A DNA stretch of 64,000 nt from Isoetes taiwanensis (taxonomy: Eukaryota; Streptophyta; Lycopodiopsida; Isoetales; Isoetaceae): NCBI GenBank assembly GCA_021234155.1, contig JAJEKV010000036.1, positions 3,156,996 through 3,220,995 of the forward strand, written 5' to 3'. Position 1 is the stretch's first letter. The number at the start of each line of letters is the position of its first letter. This document shows positions 23,091-33,216 of the stretch, in pieces. The position numbers and the translations under genes were made by a program. Below the pieces are notes generated by a model. That model was not told the origin of the DNA, ran no database searches, and saw only the letters and a list, made by a program, of their open reading frames with translations.

Positions 23091-23215
23091 TGGTGCACTC
23101 TAGATGTACTGATTAGTATGCCTCGTGCAATACGCCCATGAAATCATATGAAAACCATGCCAAAAAGCGTATAAAATCACAAAAAAAAACCCCTGTTATA
23201 ATGCTGCATATTCAA
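23091..23215. repeat. Interspersed repeat, copy 1 (pair at 48176)
   Basis: Shares over 100 bp with 48176-48300, including ACGCCCATGAAATCATATGA and GCGTATAAAATCACAAAAAA. Flanks differ, so this is a dispersed element rather than a segmental copy. The termini are not clear. Confidence 0.8.
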
Positions 23216-23882
23216 TTCTAGTGCCATTATATTTTGAGACAATTTGTGGCCCAAATTAGATTATGGTAAAACATTGGAATAGGCTATCTCTGGAAATCGA
23301 TTTAGGGCTTCTTTAAAATCGATTTAGGGTCAGAGCCAAGTCGCGATTGTGGTCGCGTACAAATGCTTGGATCTATCTGATGCTTCGATCTACCAGAGGG
23401 TTCGCTCCAAGCATGTTAGGCTTCCACCAGATTGTAGCCAGCACCGATTCAATGGCAAATATACAGAGATTACTCAAAATCATTTTAGGGCTATCTAATG
23501 GAAGTACTGGGCATTGCCTGTGGCATGGGCGGCAAAGTCATGTGGCAATCTGGAATGATTTATGCTATGATATTAACAACCGGTGCTGCCTCTTAGAGCA
23601 TCTCTATGAAACTGGCACAAGTGATTCTGCCCTAGACTGCATATGCAGGCCGAGAATGGGCATGATTCATGTTTTTCGGATCTGCTATAACCTATTCCTT
23701 GGGTTGGAGACATCTGATACAAATGCAGGTGATCTCACCGAAATATTGTGGAAGATATGATTCAAACTTCCCTGGCAAAGCACAAATCCAGCTCGTTCGA
23801 ATATAAACAAAGGTTTGCTGTCTCATAATTTCATTTTTGCATGCTTGGATGTACTTGAACGATGCATCTATTCATGTCACAA
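23216..23882 (+). other. Unassigned sequence left of the inverted-repeat structure
   Basis: A plus-strand frame at 23347-23760 reads as plausible protein (SALDCICRPRMGMIHVFRIC), but I recognise no domain. This is the left flank of the truncated element copy and does not match the PPR gene that flanks the other two termini. Confidence 0.3.
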
Positions 23883-23907
23883 AAGTCGTATTTAATTAAA
23901 GTGGGAC
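23883..23907 (+). repeat. Transposon terminus, copy 1
   Basis: AAGTCGTATTTAATTAAAG plus six more bases (23883-23907). It is identical to the inverted termini at 36304-36328 and 43603-43627. Its flank (ending CACAA) matches neither of the other two flanks. Confidence 0.85.
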
Positions 23908-24253
23908 TCATTCCATTCCCATTTTTTTTCGGAACCCGGTTAATTTACATAAAAAGTAGCACCCCGACCCGAAAACTATCCTTAATTCGAATTTTTGAAT
24001 AAAACTCTGAATCCGAGCTTTGCCGCAGTTTTCCCTGGTTCGCGAGTCGAGAACAAAAACAATGCAACTGAAACAAAGGAAATTCATTAAAGTTTGAAAC
24101 CAAAGATCTAGTTGAATAAGAATTTTTATTAATAAATTGAACAGATACAATGTATTTTACATCGGACGCAGAGACCATGGTGGTCTTGCTGTCACTATAG
24201 TTACATCATCTTGGTAGGTGGTCCACCTTAGGGGATTAACTTGCGGGGCTTCT

Positions 24254-24715
24254 TCATGCCGCCTCAGAAGCCTTGGGGCAACACAAGAGAGTGTGGAATG
24301 CCTCACGGGAGGTGCCTCTAGAGCTCTGCCTACCGACTGGCCCACCGACTTCTCCACTCGCCTCCCGCAGCCTTTCATCGAATATGCTCCTTCCCCAACC
24401 TCCGTGGATGTTATGCAATGCTTGCAAGATGCTTTGAGCTTCCTGGACTTTCTGTTTGTTCTTCGCCTGTTCTTTATCCCCAGGGTGTAGCGAGCAACCT
24501 CTGAATTCGCGAGCAACCTTGTCCCAAAGGCCGGGCAAGAGTGTAGCGTGACCGGGATCTGTGCCAGAACGGTATTTCTTCCGCCTTGAGCTGGATCTGT
24601 GTCGCCTGGAGCGGTCTCTGTGATGCCTGAGCGGGATCTGTGCTGGTGTCGGATCTGTGCCTAAACCACCTGGAGCAAGGAGAGTATGATTAACAATTAC
24701 GGTGCCATTAGTCAA
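24254..24715 (-). other. 153-codon frame in the left arm, unrecognised
   Basis: A minus-strand frame between the FCP1-like stop and the element terminus: MTNGTVIVNHTLLAPGG, an Arg-rich segment (DRSRRHRSSSRRKKYRSG), then KVQEAQSILQALHNIHGGWG. The right arm copy (about 42796-43252) keeps the central QEAQSILQALHNIHGGWG segment but is frameshifted before it. It could be a second small gene or a 3' exon. No domain is recognised. Confidence 0.35.
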
Positions 24716-24800
24716 AACGAAGAAAAGAATGTTGAAATCAAATTACAACGGAGAACATTCATTCCATACAACTGCATCCAATGACGTGGGAAGTAGTGTC

Positions 24801-25081
24801 TTTCTCGACTCGCGAGTCGAGAAAGGCCCATAAAAGTCAAAGTACAACCATTCTCATTAGAATATGGTTGCATCCAATCACACACGGAAGCATACAAATG
24901 CTTTCGTCAACGAGACAACCAGCATGCCTTTCTCGACTCGCGAGTCGAGAAAGGCCCAGGAAACCCAATGTACAAGCATTATCATAATAGATTGTGGTAT
25001 CCAAAGGACACAATCAAACATACAAATGGTTTCATCATCAGACAAGCATGCCTTTCTCGACTCGTGAGTCGAGAAAGGCAT
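24801..25081. repeat. Three large palindromes near the left terminus
   Basis: Palindromes centred on CTCGACTCGCGAGTCGAG at 24801-24824 (24 bp, perfect) and 24926-24955 (30 bp, perfect, extended by GCC/GGC). A third, at 25048-25081, is near-perfect with a GTGAG centre. They are spaced about 122 bp apart and lie in unique sequence with ATACAAATG-type words between them. Right-arm equivalents are at 42421-42450, 42549-42580 and 42678-42704. Confidence 0.95.
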
Positions 25082-25181
25082 CGAAAACTCAATATACAAG
25101 TATATTCATTACAAAATGGTCAATACATGTGTTCACGTTCGATTACAATATTCACACAATTTTACTATCTGAAAGCAGGGT

Positions 25182-27760
25182 TCACTCTTCTTGTTCACCA
25201 AAGTATTTGTCGTCCATAGCTTTCATGATCGGCTTGCTCTCTGGATCGGGTTCCGTGAGGCTCGGATAGTTCGTAAGCACATCGGCGACAAGAATGGCAA
25301 AGAGGGATTCCGCCAAGACAGACAGTCCGGGAAGGACAACCACCTATCCGCCTCATATTCTTCAGTCGATATGGCTTAGCAATGATTGTATTTTATGCGG
25401 CGTTATGATAGCACTTGTAGGCGAGTCGCCTATGATCGCCGTGTTGTGTTTGCCATAGTCCCGGAATTGCTCATAAACCCCGCCCAAAATTTTCACCATT
25501 ATAGGCTTCCCTTTGTGATGGCTGGATCGAGGTCCTTTACATGCTCGACCCTTTCGCTTCCCCAAACGAACTTGAACTTCAAAACTGAAATGCCGAGAAC
25601 ACCAAGAACATTGACAATATTTTTCTTTGCCATACAAGACCATATGCCCACTTCAATCCCCCTGCCTTCAGTGCACCATTCAACAATTTCCTTAGCTCTA
25701 GGCCTCCTGATACACTATTTTATGCTCGCTTTTTGGTTGGGATCTGCGAGGTGTTAATCTCGGACGCCTTTGTCGTGGTATACCGCAGCTAATACTCCAT
25801 TGACGCCAAATATTACAAGCTTGGTGGGACCACCGGATCCCGCTTGAGTTTGGCTCGACCATATTTCGGTTCATCGGGATCCAAATGTGGGATCATTATC
25901 TTTTCAGGTCCTTTTTCGGTTGTGAGCAAAGGTCTTGCTCGATTGTCTTTGGGAGTGCATTCTCCTCCTCGCGACGTGGAACCGCTGGAATCCATTGACA
26001 ATGATCCCCGGAGTCGTTGACATGGAACTCCCCGAAATGATGACACATGTCGAAAGGAGATGAAGTTTTCGACTCGCGAAGTCGAGAATGAAAAGAAAAG
26101 GTATTGAAAGGAAAACGAAGTTTTCGACTCAAAGTCGAGAAACACCGATAGAGCAAAAGTAAACTCACCTCAATCTCAGATTCTCAAGAATGTGTTCGGC
26201 AAAGATCCTCGTCTAAACCTTCGACATTCACGCCTCACGCCACTTTGTCTCCCTCGCCCTCGCCGCCTTTATCGCTTCCATTTGTCTTCCTCCCCTTGAA
26301 ATGCTCATGAAGCGATCCAGTATGATCAATGGTTTCAACCATGTCCTTATTTCCAACCACGGATATAGGTTTCATTCCAAATAAAGATAGCACCCCCGAG
26401 AGAACAGCCATTCATGTACCACTGCGATACAATTTGATCTTCCTCACCAAGTCGGTTATGAAGTACTTGATAACTCTTGGCCGATAGGAATTCTATGTAT
26501 AGGACCGTCCGCGCCATCTTTGCCGACCTTGTCCATCGATGGAACATCCTCCATAAACCTGCCCCCCCTCCGTGGTTCCATCCGCTTCTGAGAGATCATG
26601 AACTTGTCAAGATAATGATGCTCGCTAGACCACCACTTATCCAGTGTCGACCACATCTTGAAATCAAAACCAAAACTATGTTGGCAAAGCTTGGTGCCTT
26701 CGGCAAAGCCAAGTCCGCACTCATGATCAAGTTCGATATGGAGTGCATGATCTTGTTGGTGAAGTTAATATCACCGCCCATTGGGAGACAAAGAAGCTGT
26801 CCGATTGCCCTAAGATGCAAAAGACAAGGAAACCGAAAGTATCCAGGTCGGGTCATGTCGAGACACGCCTTGTACCAATCGCTTCTATGTCAGCTTTGTC
26901 ATAAAAAGGGTGGGGTCTTCGATCATATTGATGGCAAATAGTGCCACGGGTCCAGTGCCGCCTGCACCACCAAATCCCTTTGTGCCCCAAAGTTACCGAA
27001 ATGGGGAGCTATCGTCTTTTAAATGGGACCACCCTCGAATCCAAGCTTCCTTTCGAATTGCCATAGCACGCTCAGTGGAAAGGAAGGGTTTTGACGCTAC
27101 GCTTCAGCTTGGTGTTGATGTAGGGTTGACATAGACGGTTCAATTCCTTCATGTCTTCCTCATCAAGGGCAGCCTTTTCCTTGTAATAATCAAAATCATG
27201 GTATTCATTAGATGCAACGCTGCGTAACTCCTCGCGGATGCCTTCTTCTAACGCACGCCGCCGCTTCCAGATCCGTGGCATAAATCCTTGCGCCCCGCAT
27301 TTTAGAACTCCTAGTCTTCCTTAGCGTGATTGTTCCATCCAAGATTCTCGCCTTTGTAGGTCAAGCGCTTTGTCCGCGGAGGCCCTCAGATCCTCTTCAT
27401 GAACCGCTTGTCAAACAACTTGGGGTCCGCCCGGTTGGAAATTCTCCATTGCTGTCCTTCAACTTGCCTCGTCCATTGAGCCCATATCTCACCCATTTCT
27501 CCCGCATCGCCAAGCGCTAAGAATGAGGTCATATTGGTCCGAGAGAGACTCCCCCGCTTTCCTTTGGTGTTCTTTCTTCTTCTCCTCTTCTTCCTCTCCC
27601 TCATCATCTTCCTCGTTCCTCCAGTAACATATCCGTGATAGTTTCTCAAAGGTCTTCCACTTATCCGAGGGAGCCCTCAAGCTTCCTTTAGGACGCCGAG
27701 GACAACCCAATGCTTTCCATCGCTGCCTAGCGCAGTATGATCTGGTTAGATAAGGGGCTG
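25182..27760 (-). pseudogene. FCP1-like phosphatase gene, left-arm copy
   Basis: Minus-strand counterpart of the right-arm gene; the stop is at 25182-25184. Its most intact part runs KPIMVKILGGVYEQFRDYGK (about 25500-25440), where the right-arm copy is frameshifted. Upstream blocks include the acidic EEDDEGEEEEEKKKEHQRK (about 27610-27560), SNEYHDFDYYKEKAALDEED (about 27220-27160), and SEHHYLDKFMISQKRMEPRR (about 26620-26560). A spliced intron at about 26032-26168 contains two palindromes, matching the right arm. Numerous single-base indels break the frame. The coding trend continues beyond the arm into 28.2-29.5 kb, so this side is joined to the 5' part of the gene. Confidence 0.65.
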
Positions 27761-27887
27761 CATTCAATCAATGCACCAATGTCGAGCATGAAAGCATCTA
27801 CAAAACCCGAATAAACAAGAATAGTAGCCGGGGTTTTCGACCGCACAAATGAAAAGTCCCTTGAACGCCTAATTTTCTTTTTACTTA

Positions 27888-28212
27888 TCCGGTTTTTCGA
27901 CTCGCTGAAGTCGAAAAGCTCGCGATCCTTTGATTTTCAGGTTACTCCACGGCTTTCTCGACTCGCGAAAGTCGAGAAACCCCTGATAATCGGAAAATAT
28001 TAGATGGTAGGGCTTTCTCGACTCGCCAAATGAAAGTCCCTTGAATGTCTAATTCTCTTTACTTCTCAGGGTTTTCTCGACTCGCGGAAATCGAAAAGCT
28101 CGTGATCCTTTGATTTTCAGTAACCAATACTGCTTTCGACCGCGAAGTCGAAACCCCCCTGATAATCGGCAAATGCTAGATGGTAGGGTTTTCTCGACTC
28201 GCGAAGTCGAGA
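27888..28212. repeat. Tandem array of diverged palindromes, ~60-bp spacing
   Basis: Six copies of the CTCGACTCGCGAGTCGAG-type palindrome at about 27893, 27953, 28013, 28073, 28133 and 28190. They alternate between two flank types: one with CCTTTGATTTTCAGG, the other with GATAATCGG. Most have one or two base changes at the centre. The right-arm counterpart is 39350-39670. Confidence 0.85.
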
Positions 28213-28492
28213 ATGGAAAGATTCAGAGAGTTATTTACCTTACGTGGTGGCCGCACTCGCCGCTATTGTGTTCTCGGCAAGCATAATGCCGCTGGCCGGT
28301 CGGTTCTGCGCTCTCAAAAGAACTCGCGACTCTCGCTGGCATATCTATCCTTGATCCTTTGGGGCACCTCCCTCTCCGTCGCAATACTTGGGCCGCCTCA
28401 CCGAATGCCGACCGCCTACAACCCGTAACCGGACGCTTTTTCCCTTCGATCTTCCCTCGACTTCCAAATTTGAACAACTCACCGTCGATTCG

Positions 28493-28855
28493 CTAAAAGG
28501 TATGACATCCGGCAGCATTGATCTGCATCAGATGTCGCACCATCGTTCGGGAATCTCCAAAGATGTGTGCCGGATTAAATTCCCCGGGGTTGAACAAGAC
28601 GGCATCTCCCCGCAAACCTTCACCGCCTAATGTCCAAAGAAGCAGCCTTTGTGTGATATTCCCAACGGATAATACCGAGCTAGCCGCCCATTTTCTCAGG
28701 CCCCTCTCTGTGAAAATCCTGATCTGATCATCCGATCCATTATTGGGGAGTCGACCATATCTTCGCCTCCTTCGGCCATCCGATTCCTCCCGCAGGGTGT
28801 CATCTTCCCCATCTTTGTTTTTGGTGGACTTTTTGTGTATGAACCACAACTTCAT
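28493..28855 (-). other. Upstream exon block of the element's minus-strand gene
   Basis: Open minus-strand frame of 120 codons with protein-like composition: GLRKWAASSVLSVGNITQRL, LLWTLGGEGLRGDAVLFNPG and FNPAHIFGDSRTMVRHLMQI. It lies between 29.05-29.52 kb and the FCP1-like blocks, all on the same strand. I infer it is part of one multi-exon gene. No domain is recognised. Confidence 0.45.
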
Positions 28856-29053
28856 TCCCCATCAGAGTGTTGTAGAGTCTTCAAAGACAAAGAGAAGTGA
28901 AGCTCCCCGATTGAACAGCTTTTTCCCGACTCGAAATCTCCATACCAAGCTCCCTCGATGTTAGGGTTCCGCCTCCTTCATCCCTTCCGCATCCTTCCAC
29001 CCAAGGTTCTCGACACTTAAAGGCGCCGCCTTTTTCGGTGCCCTTAGCCTTGC

Positions 29054-29524
29054 TCATGGAAGAGTGAGAATAATTTGAAACCGCCAATTTTTGGTGTGAT
29101 AGAACTTACTCTTCCGGCAGTCCTCGACATGTAGTGTTAAATGCTTTGAATCCGGCGCAGAGATCGAGAGCACAACACCGATTTTCTTGTACTTGTCTCC
29201 GAGCTCTTCTTGTCCCTTTGGTGTAGAAACAGATCTTTCTCCTTCCCACTTGTCGATACCTCGACATACCACCAAGAATCTGCCGCAAGCTTCAAGAAGC
29301 TCGCTTCCAGGCCCCTCGATGACTAAGAATGGAGTTCGCCCGCTGATCACCAAAGAGTCCGAGGTGAATGCCGCAAGAAGAAAGGATGGATCGCTTAAGG
29401 TATTCGGCCAAAAAGAAAACCTCGAGCTCACCCGGGTGTTTGTCTTCTTCTTCTTGCCGGTAGAAGCATCCCTCCGGCCCTCCTCGCTTCTTGGATCGGA
29501 GTCATGTCTCAGATGCCCTCTCAT
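29054..29524 (-). other. Candidate first exon of the element's minus-strand gene
   Basis: A 156-codon frame from the ATG at 29524. It has a basic N-terminus (STGKKKKTNTRVSSRFSFWP) and a hydrophobic core (SDSLVISGRTPFLVIEGPGS, LLEACGRFLVVCRGIDKWEG). It ends near a possible splice region around 29060. It continues on the same strand as the FCP1-like gene, with no other long minus-strand frame upstream until beyond 29.7 kb, so I take it as the 5' coding part. The family is unknown. Confidence 0.45.
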
Positions 29525-30429
29525 CCTCTTCGACCCTCTCAGAATTAAGTTTCCTCCGCTTGAGTTTTAGGACTGCATGTAAAAAGATCCGGGCGCGTGT
29601 TCTTTAATTTGAAGTTAAGGACATGCAATCATTTATGAAAAAAAGCTGGCTAAGGGTACAGCAGACGGCGGGCTTTAGCCCGCCCAAACACTATTTCTTC
29701 AAATTTAATCACATCAAGGGACTAAGTGAGCGGAGCCAGTTTATCTTCCCTCGCGCATTGGGGACCTCGAAGTTCTGAGGGGAGCATCGACCGTAAGCGA
29801 CTTCCTAATGGCGCCGACGCGGGTAAGTCGCTAACAACTTGCATATGTGTGTTTTTTCCCCGACCGCACCCCCTATTGCAAGCGCTGATTTGATCGATGA
29901 GCACGGAGCTAAGGTAGGAAGCGGAGAGGAGCCGCCGACACCTGAACTCTACACCGCGGGCGCCATGGAACGGGGATACGCGAAATCGCAGTTGATACAA
30001 GTATTAGATGCTAATACACTCTTGAAGAGACCGACGTAAGAAGCAAAGACTCTAGGTGAGGCTCGGATCCGTGATACAAAGGGCCCAAGGAATTACCGCG
30101 CGAAGAGGTGAGTTTCAGAGATGCCTATGTTATTTCGGGCTTTGTAGAACATGCCGCCTGTGTTTAAATAATGGAACCGCCGATAAGCTCGACGGATTCA
30201 TTGTTTCTTTGTCCAAAGATTTTTCAGCTTCGAGATGATTTACTCTCCGGGTTGAGAGATGCCTCTAAGGGAAACAATGGATCGGGGTTAAAGAACAGCC
30301 CGCTTTTAGGTGTGTTTTTTCATGGAGTGTTTTCTTGGAATGTTGTACATAGATCAGGCTAGGTCTAAGGCCCGTGAGATGCGGGTTCAAATGCATCCTC
30401 TTGTAGTTAGTCTGAGGGGCCTCACTCCG

Positions 30430-31910
30430 GCCCAACCACTCCTCTTCGCAATATTCGAGGAAGATGGTTCAAGGAGAGTGGCTCGCATGTGCTAGAGGCA
30501 CTTGGGACTAAAAACAGAGAATGCAAGCCTTGGCTTCCTCTCTCGGGTTTCCCGCGGGTTAGTTGTAGAGGCCTCCACCCACCGAGCCCCTCCCCGCTTC
30601 GCAATACTTCGACGAAGATGGTTCAAGGAGAGTGACTCGATCGGGTCAAGGCCACCGCTACCATACACGAGAATTGGTCGGGCTAAGGGATTCTCGACTT
30701 TTGCGAAGTAGTCGAGAATGCGATCGTTGGTCGCTGTTTTCATTTTCGACTCGCAAGTCGAATGCCTTGGCCATCCGTAACTCCCAGGTTAGTACACAAC
30801 ACCTGAATGCCGCTTGGTTAAGGCATTCCCACTTTGGGGGCGAAGAATGCACAAGCAAGCTCTATGGTTTCCACGTTGGGCGCAGAGTGGCTCGACCGGT
30901 AGAGGCCACCGACCGGCTGACCATACGTGTGAGAATTGGTTGGCTAGAGGATTCTCGACCAGCGAAGTCGAGAATGCAAATCGCTGGTTTTCAGAATATA
31001 TTCTCTAAATCGCAAGTCGAATGCCTTAGCCATCGGTGAACTCCGGATGGTACACATGGAGTGCCGGTTAGGTAAGGCATTCCCACTTCATGATCCGGAG
31101 AATGCATACAGCAAGCTCGTGGGTTTCCCCCGGGGTTTGTTAGGAGTTGGCCCGCAGACAAAACAACTTCCCTTCGCAATGTCCCAGGAAGATAGAAGGA
31201 GAGTTGTTAAGACCGCTCAGCAGCCAGCCCAGAGTGCATGGAGTTGGCCGCTTTCACTCACGAGCCGGTGAAAGCTGCCAAAGCACCTTCGGTGGTTAGT
31301 CGCCGAGGCCTCCACCCAATCGAGCCCATCCCCTTCGCAATATTCGACGAAGATGGTTCAAGGAGACGGCCTTTGATTGGGTAGAGGCCATCAGCGACCA
31401 CAATACGTGAGAATTGGGTTGCTAAGAGTTGGCCTCGCAGACAAGGAAAACCACTTCCTTCGCAATGTCCGAGGAAGATAGAAGGAGAGTGGTTAAGACT
31501 CGCTCTCAGCCAGCTCTAGAGTGCACTAGAGCTCGCGGCCGACTCCACGAGTCGGTGAAAGCGCCAGAACTTCGCCGCGTTAGTCGCCGAGGCCTCCACC
31601 CGGAAGCCAGTCCTCTTCGCAATATTCGGCGAGCATGGTTCGAAGGAGAGTGGCTCGACCGGTGGGAGGCACCCGCGACGCACAAAGAGCCATTGGCAGA
31701 TATCACATTCTCGACTCACGAAGTCGAGAAGGTCGCAAGGTTCTAAAGAATGTGAAGACATTGGGTAGTCAGGGTATCTCGAATCGCGAAGTCGAAATCC
31801 CTCAACCGCCAAGAGTCCGTGAGTGTACACTCCCTCTTCTCCTCGGAAGTCGGGAAGTTCTCGACCGCGAAGTCGAGAAGAAGGCCCGTACTTCCCGGAT
31901 CAAGCTGGTG
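30430..31910. repeat. Irregular tandem repeats with embedded palindromes
   Basis: The phrase CTTCGCAATATTCGACGAAGATGG and variants recur near 30441, 30597, 31167, 31333, 31457 and 31617, each followed by TTCAAGGAGAGTGGCTCG or AGAAGGAGAGTGGTTAAGAC. A second set (GAGAATTGG followed by ATTCTCGAC...GTCGAGAAT) recurs at 30668-30718 and 30931-30974. Palindrome variants lie at about 30689, 30742, 30952, 31013, 31709, 31778 and 31858. Some frames read as repeated FAIFDEDGSRR, but they shift continually. I cannot say whether this was a coding repeat or a regulatory array. Confidence 0.6.
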
Positions 31911-33035
31911 TCGTGAAGTATTCCCAACTCGCCACTCCCTTCTCGCATGTCTCCCCGCAGTGGGATTTGCCGTGAGTTAGAAATGAGAGATTCTGTGGAA
32001 GCATTTCCTATTCTTAGTTCTTGCCGGGAGAAAGACATTCCTAGTTATGTTCTCATAATGCTCGCAATATCTTAGTTCCTAACACCGCACCGATGATTTC
32101 TATCTCTAAGCTTGCTACTACTCTAACCACACTATTCTCACTTGCCCAGTACAATGTATTCAATTCAACCACAAGCAAGAAAAAGATAACAAAAACGTAA
32201 AAACAATACAAAGGGAAAACAGATAACATGAGATTAATGAGATTAATGAGAAAAAAGGAGAACAAAGGGAGAACAGAGAACAGAACAAAGGAGAACAAGA
32301 TGCAGAAATGAGATTAAAAAAGGTATGATATTACAAAAACATACCGAAGATTTGTCGGATGAGGAGGAGGCTTCCGAAGTTCGCCCATGTGGGTATAGTC
32401 GCTGGCAAAGCGTGAATAAGGATTTGTCTGCCGTAAAATTGTATCGTGGATTAATAAGAGCCTCTAACAACGTAATATAAGTAAAAATGCACTAAAAGAC
32501 TTACGTAAAACTAAAAAGCAAAGACTAAAAGGGCCTCACTTTCTTCTCGGCAGAACGCCCGGGCCGAACAATGAATCTACGAGAACTTCGGCGCTGAAGC
32601 CGCCCCGATCCGGTCGACCAAGCCGCTCATAAGATGGCCTTGGAATCGCTTGGTTCGATCGATCGCCGGACGGTAAAGCGGCGCCTAAGGAAACAGGGAG
32701 GATGAGTGATCGAGAAAACAGGGAGGAAGAATGGTCTGGGGAGGAAGAGGGTGCGCACTTACCGCCGCACCCTCGAACCTCGTAAAAGTGCAATAATAAA
32801 ACCATTGTCACGCAGGGCCATGCCCTCCATGACGCAGGCAAGTGGATTGCCGACATGGCCACGCTTTTCAAATCTCAAGAGGCCACGTGGCCATGACAAG
32901 ATATGAAAGGGTAGGTTATATGTTTATATATGTTATCTTATGTATTTAATAAGGTTTCAATGGTTGAATAGTTTCAATGGTTATATATGGTTTACAATGT
33001 TTACATATGGTTTAGAATGAGTGTGGTTGTATGCT
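31911..33035. other. Interior of the element without a recognised gene
   Basis: Sequence between the tandem repeats and the DUF7869-type gene. It holds short frames on both strands, none with motifs. The two coding directions diverge from about here, so it probably includes their 5' regions. Confidence 0.4.
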
Positions 33036-33039
33036 TTAA

Positions 33040-33125
33040 TATGGTTATATGATTTTAGTTAATATGGTTGTATGATTTTAGTTAATATGGTTGTATGATT
33101 TAATATGATTATATTTAATATGTTT
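33040..33125. repeat. 23-bp tandem repeat upstream of the DUF7869-type gene
   Basis: Three to four units of ATGGTTGTATGATTTTAGTTAAT, partly decayed. It sits about 100 bp before the first coding exon of the plus-strand gene. Confidence 0.8.
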
Positions 33126-33216
33126 GTATGGTTTTATATGGTTCATATGGTCATATTTGTGGTGTTTGGGGCTATATGGTTTTAATGTGAGCTTTTTCAT
33201 TCAGGGAACATGTGAG

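Larger units (their letters stand above)
23883..28181 (-). repeat. Left inverted arm (~4.3 kb)
   Basis: Reverse complement of 39326-43627 along its whole length. It begins with the shared terminus AAGTCGTATTTAATTAAAG and ends near GATAATCGGCAAATGCTAG. It carries the FCP1-like gene and its downstream frame on the minus strand. The arms differ by many single-base indels and by changes in the palindromes, where TCGCGAGTCG becomes TCGCGAAGTCG and similar. Outside the arms the sequences are unrelated. Confidence 0.95.

Noticed and set aside
30395-30405. CTCTTGTAGT as a CACTA right terminus
   Set aside because: The terminal G is missing, there are no subterminal repeats beside it, and it is probably chance.
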